Assembly (NCBI GenBank): GCA_003116875.1 | Contig: BCKT01000003.1 | Span: 251,143-315,142 of the forward strand | Direction of reading: 5' to 3' | Length of the DNA: 64,000 nt | DNA from: Takashimella koratensis | Taxonomy: Eukaryota > Basidiomycota > Tremellomycetes > Trichosporonales > Tetragoniomycetaceae | Shown: one piece after another, positions 58,844-64,000 of the stretch | Position numbering within the stretch: position 1 is the first letter of the stretch | How the letters are laid out: each line of letters begins with the position of its first letter | Position numbers and translations under genes: made by a program | Notes under the pieces: model-generated | Told to the model about the DNA's origin: nothing | The model's input: the letters and a program-made list of their open reading frames with translations, nothing else | The model's database searches: none

Positions 58844-58910
<67 letters not shown>

Positions 58911-59420
58911 GAGAGAGAGGAGTGAGGGATGAGGAGTGAACAAGGACATACCAGTAGTCGTGAATACAAGGCTGAGAACCTTGTTTCATCCCAGGAGGGT
59001 AGAAGAGGATCTGCATGAGTCAGCGCGAGACCGAGATGACTAGGAAACTTTGAATGTAGAGGAGAGTGGAGACAGAGGAGCATCAGAGAAGAGAGGAAGG
59101 CTCACCATGGTTGTATCCCCTGTATCGGGGCTACCATAAAGCAGGCATCAGCGTTAACCGGGCGAGCAGAGGTGAAGCCATAATCCGGGATAATCCAGCG
59201 ATATCATCAGGCTGAACTCACTCGTGAGAGAGGATCCTATAGCCATTCGATACTCGTCAGCGCTGCGAGAGATGTTTCGGAACAAGGCGGGATCAGGTAG
59301 TTGAGTAGGAATCAGAGTTGGGGAGATCGAAAAAGGTCAAACACACTGTTCAGTCCCCGAAGGCTTGACGACGGGTTCGATAGAGTCGACTTTGAAGAAC
59401 TCGAGCTCGGGCTTGGGCAT
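58565..59420 (-). CDS. small single-domain cupin protein (ChrR-like)
   Basis: Five exons (59347-59420, 59222-59236, 59106-59130, 58952-59010, 58565-58736) give 114 residues. Exon 2 has only 15 nt. The protein reads as one cupin barrel: ILSHDPDTGDTTM, then ILFYPPGM, HDYWEEVLILSGAIYD (a cupin motif 1 variant with HxxxxEE), then AGEYACRPPGMIHGPY (motif 2, PPGxxH). His and Glu residues suit metal binding. Similar small cupins include ChrR-type and acetylacetone-cleaving-like proteins, so a dioxygenase or metal sensor role is possible but not proven. It is divergent from the FAH-family hydrolase gene at 60433. Intron 4 (58737-58951) carries a very long homopolymer. Confidence 0.87.
58819..58909. 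repeat. giant poly-G tract (G20-A5-G66) in a cupin-gene intron
   Basis: Twenty G (58819-58838), five A, then 66 G (58844-58909), flanked by a short GA repeat at 58910-58920. It lies wholly in intron 4 of the minus-strand cupin gene, so the transcript has a C tract upstream of the acceptor. Confidence 0.95.
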
Positions 59421-60432
59421 GGTAAAGTCAAAGTCGGTAGGTAGGTGTGGGATATGCACAAAAGGTCAAGGAAGGAGACGAAGACGAAGACGGTCGGGTC
59501 ACGGTCACGGTGGAGGTCACAAAGACGGTGATAATGCTGTTGTTGACAATGGTATGATAGCAAGGATGGTTGTGATCTGTCAGCGTAGAGTTGGTCTGGG
59601 TGCTGCCGACAACGATGGCAGAGTGCGACGGCCGGCTTCGGGTCGGGTCCGCGGACCAAGGGGATTTGTAGGCGATATTTGCAAATGCTGCTTTGAATAA
59701 GCCGATGCGAATAAGCCGAAGGCATGCTCAACAGCTGGTCACAACATACCTGGACTTCAAGGTTCAGCTCAAGAGCCTTTCGAAAATTCTTGACAATCTC
59801 TGAAACGTATCGTCGGTCTTCGGCTTTTTACTTACGCCTTGCTCTTGGTTCTGCATGGAGTCACTGCTTCTTGCAAACCCCGAACCGAACTCTGAATAAT
59901 CCGACAGCCGATACCCTCCCCCCATCACAATAAGCTCGGGTGTGAACCGGGCAGTCCTGGTTTGGCCGTGTCTCATCGATTGTCGTTTGAGAGTGAGAGA
60001 TCAGCGGGCTGAAGGTAAAAGCAGAAGCGCCAAAGGAACCCCCCCCCCTCGGTCTACCTGGTTAGGTCATCGTTTTTCCCCCACCCCGGGCCGAGGCGAG
60101 GAGGAGGAGGGTTGCGCGCTCAGAGCGTTCAAAGGGTCAAGGGCGGAGAGTTGGGTGCGAGGGAGGCGCGATAAGGACATTGGATGTGCGGTCTGCATAC
60201 GGTCCTTCTCTTCTTCTCTTCTGTTCTTTTATTCGAGCAGGAGGTGGGAGTTGGGAAGCGAATCGATGAGGCGGGGCTAGGAATGTATAAAGAGAGTGGA
60301 CGGATGCGCAGGCATGTGACACTTCCCCCTCCCCTTGCACCCACCCACACACACACACATACACACGTCTCAAAGGTATCCCTTTAACTTTTGCATCCTT
60401 TGGGTCCGACTCGTGAACAGCAATTAATACAA
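59421..60432. promoter_or_regulatory. divergent promoter region between cupin and FAH-family genes
   Basis: 1.0 kb without a supported gene. TATAAAG at 60286-60292 lies about 147 nt upstream of the FAH-family ATG. CA repeats occur at 60343-60366. Confidence 0.45.
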
Positions 60433-62036
60433 ATGTCAACTTTTCTCCCCTCTCCGACTCTCTCTTCTCCACAAGGTCCACCCTCTGACCTGAGCCACAG
60501 CTTCGTCACTCCTCTACCTCTTACCATACCCTCGACACCAGCACCTATGCCTATCCGCTCTCCGTCCGCTGTAAGCTACTCTCACTTCTCTCTCACCCTT
60601 TTCTTTCTCTCCTCCGTCTTTTCACCCATTCTCCTCATTGCCCTCTTAGTCAGCACTCCCGGATCCTCGCGCATTCCACGCCTCATAACCTTGCCTCAAA
60701 CCTCAATTGCTGTCTGCATTCTAATCTTTCTCAGTCCTGGCTTCGTCTCGTCCGTTTCCTCGCTCCCGATGGGAACACGTACCTTGGCGAGCCCATCGAC
60801 ATGGACCAAGACGGTAGGTTGTGTTTCTATATTCTTCAATAAATGTCCTACCAATTCCGCAATGGTCCCGCTTTCACAGCTAAACTTGTGACTTGTAACC
60901 TTCTTCAAACGTCAAACATTGTTCGTGACCCTCACATAGTCGGACTCGCCTTTGCTTCAGGTGAACCAGTCCTCGCACATGTCCTCGATACCATGACTCC
61001 CTGGGACCCGAGCGCGCGACGAACTGGGGAGGTCTTTCCGGTCGTTCAGGTAAAGTGCAGCTCATCTATTATCCACAGGGCCGAGCTGATACCCGACAGC
61101 TTCTCTCGCCGTTGTCGTCTGAGCAAACGGGTGCGATCCGCGCTACTGGTCTCAGCTACTCTGATCACGCGGTGAGCGTCTCCTTCCCCTCTCCGCCCCT
61201 CCCTCTCACTCACATTACCCATGCTGACCCTCTGCAGAAAGAAATGAACCTCCCCCTTCCTTCCGTCCCTTCTCTTTTTCACAAACCCGCAACCACCCTC
61301 GCCGACCCTTCCTCTCCCATTCCCATCCCCCACTGCGCTCAGGCCGACGAAATGGACTACGAGGTCGAACTTGCCATCGTCTTGGGTCGCCAGTGCAAGA
61401 ATGCAACCACAGAGGAGGCGATGGCGTGTATACTTGGATGGACGGCGGCGAATGATTTGACCGCGAGGAAACAGCAGGATACGAGTTCTCAATGGGGGTA
61501 TTCCAAAGGTCAGTCGAGTCCAAAGTTACAGAGCAGAGGATACGAAATGCGTGGCGCGCAGTTTCATGTTAACACCGCGCAGGGTTTGACAAGTTTTGCC
61601 CTTTGGGACCGTGTCTAGTCTCGACAAGATTGATGCCGGACCCGCGCGAGGTCGTGCTGCAGACCCGGTTGAACGGGGACCTGATGCAAGACGGGACAGC
61701 AAGGAAGATGATCTGGCACGTTGGAGAGTGAGTACAGCGGTAGTCGACACTTCTCTTCTCAGATCTCGCTGACTACTTTAGAATCGTATCGTACCTCTCC
61801 CAAGGAACGACGCTCGAGCCTGGTTCGGTGATCATCACCGGCACCCCGCCTGGGATCGGGGTCTCGCGTCAGCCCAAGGTCTGGCTCAAGCATGGAGACG
61901 AGGTCAGGTGTTACATCTCTGGCGGGATAGGTGAGTGGACAAGAGGACAAGGTAGAGTTCAGCTAGGGAATGAAGGTGAGCGCTGACCTAAGGTTGGATA
62001 GGGACCCTGGTGAACACGATCGAGTATGAGAAGTGA
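60433..62036 (+). CDS. fumarylacetoacetate hydrolase family protein
   Basis: Eight exons (60433-60570, 60735-60813, 60940-61049, 61079-61171, 61238-61508, 61583-61727, 61782-61930, 62002-62036) give 339 residues. FAH-fold enzymes use Mg2+ to hydrolyse or decarboxylate beta-diketo acids and acylpyruvates. Metal ligands fit: Glu182 and Glu184 in DYEVELAIVLG and Asp213 in GWTAANDLTARKQQ. The C-terminal half keeps GFDKFCPLGPCLV, ITGTPPGIG and LKHGDEVRCYISGIGTL-type elements. WLRLVRFLAPDGNTYLGEPI at the start of exon 2 matches the usual family N-terminus. The 46-residue leader before it is Ser/Pro-rich; a later Met at 60547 is an alternative start. The length fits fungal FAHD1/2-like proteins, not the longer tyrosine-pathway FAH. 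Confidence 0.93.
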
Positions 62037-64000
62037 GACCAAGTGGCAAAAGCGGCAGGTCCGCGATGTGCCCAAGGACATGACGGAGGGAGGGCGGTCT
62101 TGTTATCCGCAAGGTTTTTGAGGCGGACAATCAGCGAGGTATTTGTTGAGCGCAGACTGGAGCGCAGTATCATCATATCACCATACCATCAAAGCACATG
62201 GGAGGGGGAAGGAGTGTGTAAAAAACCCAATCGCAATGTCGTATACTTTGTCCCAGCCTGGAAAAACAATCTTGCAAGACATTGGACCTCGATACTTGTT
62301 TGAAACAGCCATACGGGACTTATGCACTGTTTGTCGCCGATCCTGATTGTCCACGAACAGTTGAAGGCCGACGAACGGGTGTAGAAGTTGACGTTGTCCG
62401 ACCGGTTCGGGTACGCCGGACAGATTGAAAATATGGGTAAGGTCAAACGACGGAAGACTATTGCCCGCCTTGATCCTGAGCTGAGGGTACGTTCGTACCC
62501 TGTGTGAACCACCCTGTGGCGCGTCTCGCTTCGCTCGGTGATTGCTGTTGAGGGGCGACATGGACGACTGAGGAGTCAGGATGCAGTGAAGGAAAGTCAG
62601 GTCAGGATATTGGTGAGTCGGTGGAATGTGAAGGGAACAAGGTAGCCCGCCCTAAGTGGTGCGTGTCCTGTCAGTTGAGACGGAGGGGTTCGGAGGGTTG
62701 AGGAGCAAGAGGTCACACGACCAGGTGATCGTGTTGTGTCTCCAGGTCGCCAGCGACGGGTTGGCGGTGCACCAGGGATGCGCAGAAGTGGACAGGTCTG
62801 CAGGCGGTAGGTGTGGTAGGGTGTGGACATGAGTGCAAGGTAGTAGTAGATATTCAAGGTGAAGCGAAACCGACTAGCCCCGGGGTACGCCGGGGGTATA
62901 TGACAAGTAAGTCACCGCTTGTAGCGCGGATCCGTGAAAGTGGAGGTCCATCGTCAGACTCTCCACACCTCAACCTTTCATGTTCAAACGTGCTGATCTC
63001 TGCTGTCACTCCCGAACAAGTTTGGCGTGGATTTCGCTGAACTCTGTTTTCCGATCCGACAACGTGCCTCGATGGGGGGGTTCCACTTTGCCAAGTTGGG
63101 CCGGGGTTAGTCGGTTACAGTGGGATCTGATTGCCACGCCATTGATGGCGCCTGTTGCGTAAGCTTCAAGATGAACAAAAAGGGGAGGTTGTTTTCCTAC
63201 GTCAGGACAAACGTGCATGGAGCGAACATGGATGGGCGAAAGAGGCGGAGGCGAAGGTGGTGTTGGTGGTGGTGGTGGTGGTGGGCGAAGGGGCGGAAGC
63301 GAACTTGCCAGGAAGATGGGACGAAACATGGGGGAAGAGAGGTGGTGAAGCATGAGAAAAGGAAGGGTTATTTTTGGGCCTGCGTTGGTCGTTTCTCGCT
63401 CTGTCTCTGTCCCTCTGCGACGACTGAGAAAGGGCAGGACGTGGGCGGGGTAAGTGAGGAGATGGTGAGGGTTGAAATGAAGGGTTGAGGGTTGGAGGAG
63501 GGTGGATTCAAATCAAGTCCCGTTGTACGGAGATTTTATAAAGACCGACGACATCGGACCCACCCACGCATGAGAGGAGAGACGCCACCGACTTGCTCGT
63601 CAAAAGTCTACGAGAACGGAGACAGACCGCACCGTCCATGGATGAACAGTGCAATCGGCAAGGCTTCAATCTCCCGTTCAGTTGGTGGGCATAACGTTAC
63701 CTCTTCCCCTAAGTTACCGACCGTCTTTTTTCTAAATATAGCACCCTGCACGTCTCCCCAGCCACGCAGGTGGGGAAAGAAGGAGGATGAGGCAAGGTCC
63801 AAGGTCTGAAAATAGCGACGATCCTCAATGGGAAAGGGGAAAGAAAGCAGAGGGAAGAACCAAGGGATGAACCAACGTGCTTTTGAAACATGTTTGCTAG
63901 ACCGCAGACTCTCGACTCCTCGGCCCCGGCTAGCTGCGCAGGTCTAGGTCTTTTGGACCGTTTGTTTGGCTCCAGGACAAGCGTGATCGTCGCGCTCATT
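62037..64000. other. right-end region, no supported gene
   Basis: Nearly 2 kb with only short frames. A GGT repeat at about 63258-63284 makes low-complexity frames on both strands. TATAAAG at 63537-63543 could belong to a gene reading rightward. The minus frame 63709-63999 starts with ATG at 63999 (MSATITLVLEPNKRSKRP) and might be the first exon of a gene, but nothing confirms it. Confidence 0.4.

Noticed and set aside
58439..59083. Poly-Gly and poly-Pro frames across the G tract
   Set aside because: They exist only because of the homopolymer, which lies in an intron of the cupin gene.

Overview
The window is nuclear DNA of a basidiomycete fungus. Genes lie on both strands and most are cut by many short GT-AG introns, typically 40-100 nt. 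Tandem genes resemble the basidiomycete membrane family DUF6534, and one gene encodes an intersectin of the Cryptococcus Cin1 type. Together these point to Tremellomycetes, perhaps Trichosporonales; that placement is inference. I joined exons by hand and checked that the summed lengths of most intron-bearing genes are divisible by three. I saw no rRNA, convincing tRNA, transposon or CRISPR array.

Left part (1-18.4 kb). A partial alpha/beta hydrolase (-) and an F-box-like protein (-) are followed by a possible amine-use module: a Zn(II)2Cys6 regulator (-), an APC-superfamily permease (-) and, divergent from it, a copper amine oxidase (+). A second F-box protein (-) and an RTA1-like membrane protein (+) follow.

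Middle (19-31 kb). A 7.4-kb CIN1-type intersectin gene (+) carries EH, coiled-coil, WH2, two SH3, DH and PH regions. Its unusually long intron starts with an in-frame stop that would yield a short isoform. An endonuclease III/NTH1 glycosylase gene (-) converges on it. Next is a decayed allantoate-permease-type MFS gene (+) with two in-frame stops.

Tandem array (31.5-46 kb). Five DUF6534-like seven-TM genes, all on the minus strand, are interrupted by a ROK1-type RNA helicase gene on the plus strand. They form two sub-lineages, and most share a short hydrophobic C-terminal tail.

Right part (46.8-64 kb). A PTM1-like seven-TM Golgi/endosomal protein (-) is divergent from a PP5/PPT1 phosphatase (+). 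A second RTA1-like gene (+) follows, then a small cupin gene (-) divergent from a fumarylacetoacetate-hydrolase-family gene (+). The cupin gene has an intron holding a 66-base G run. The last 2 kb hold no gene I can support.
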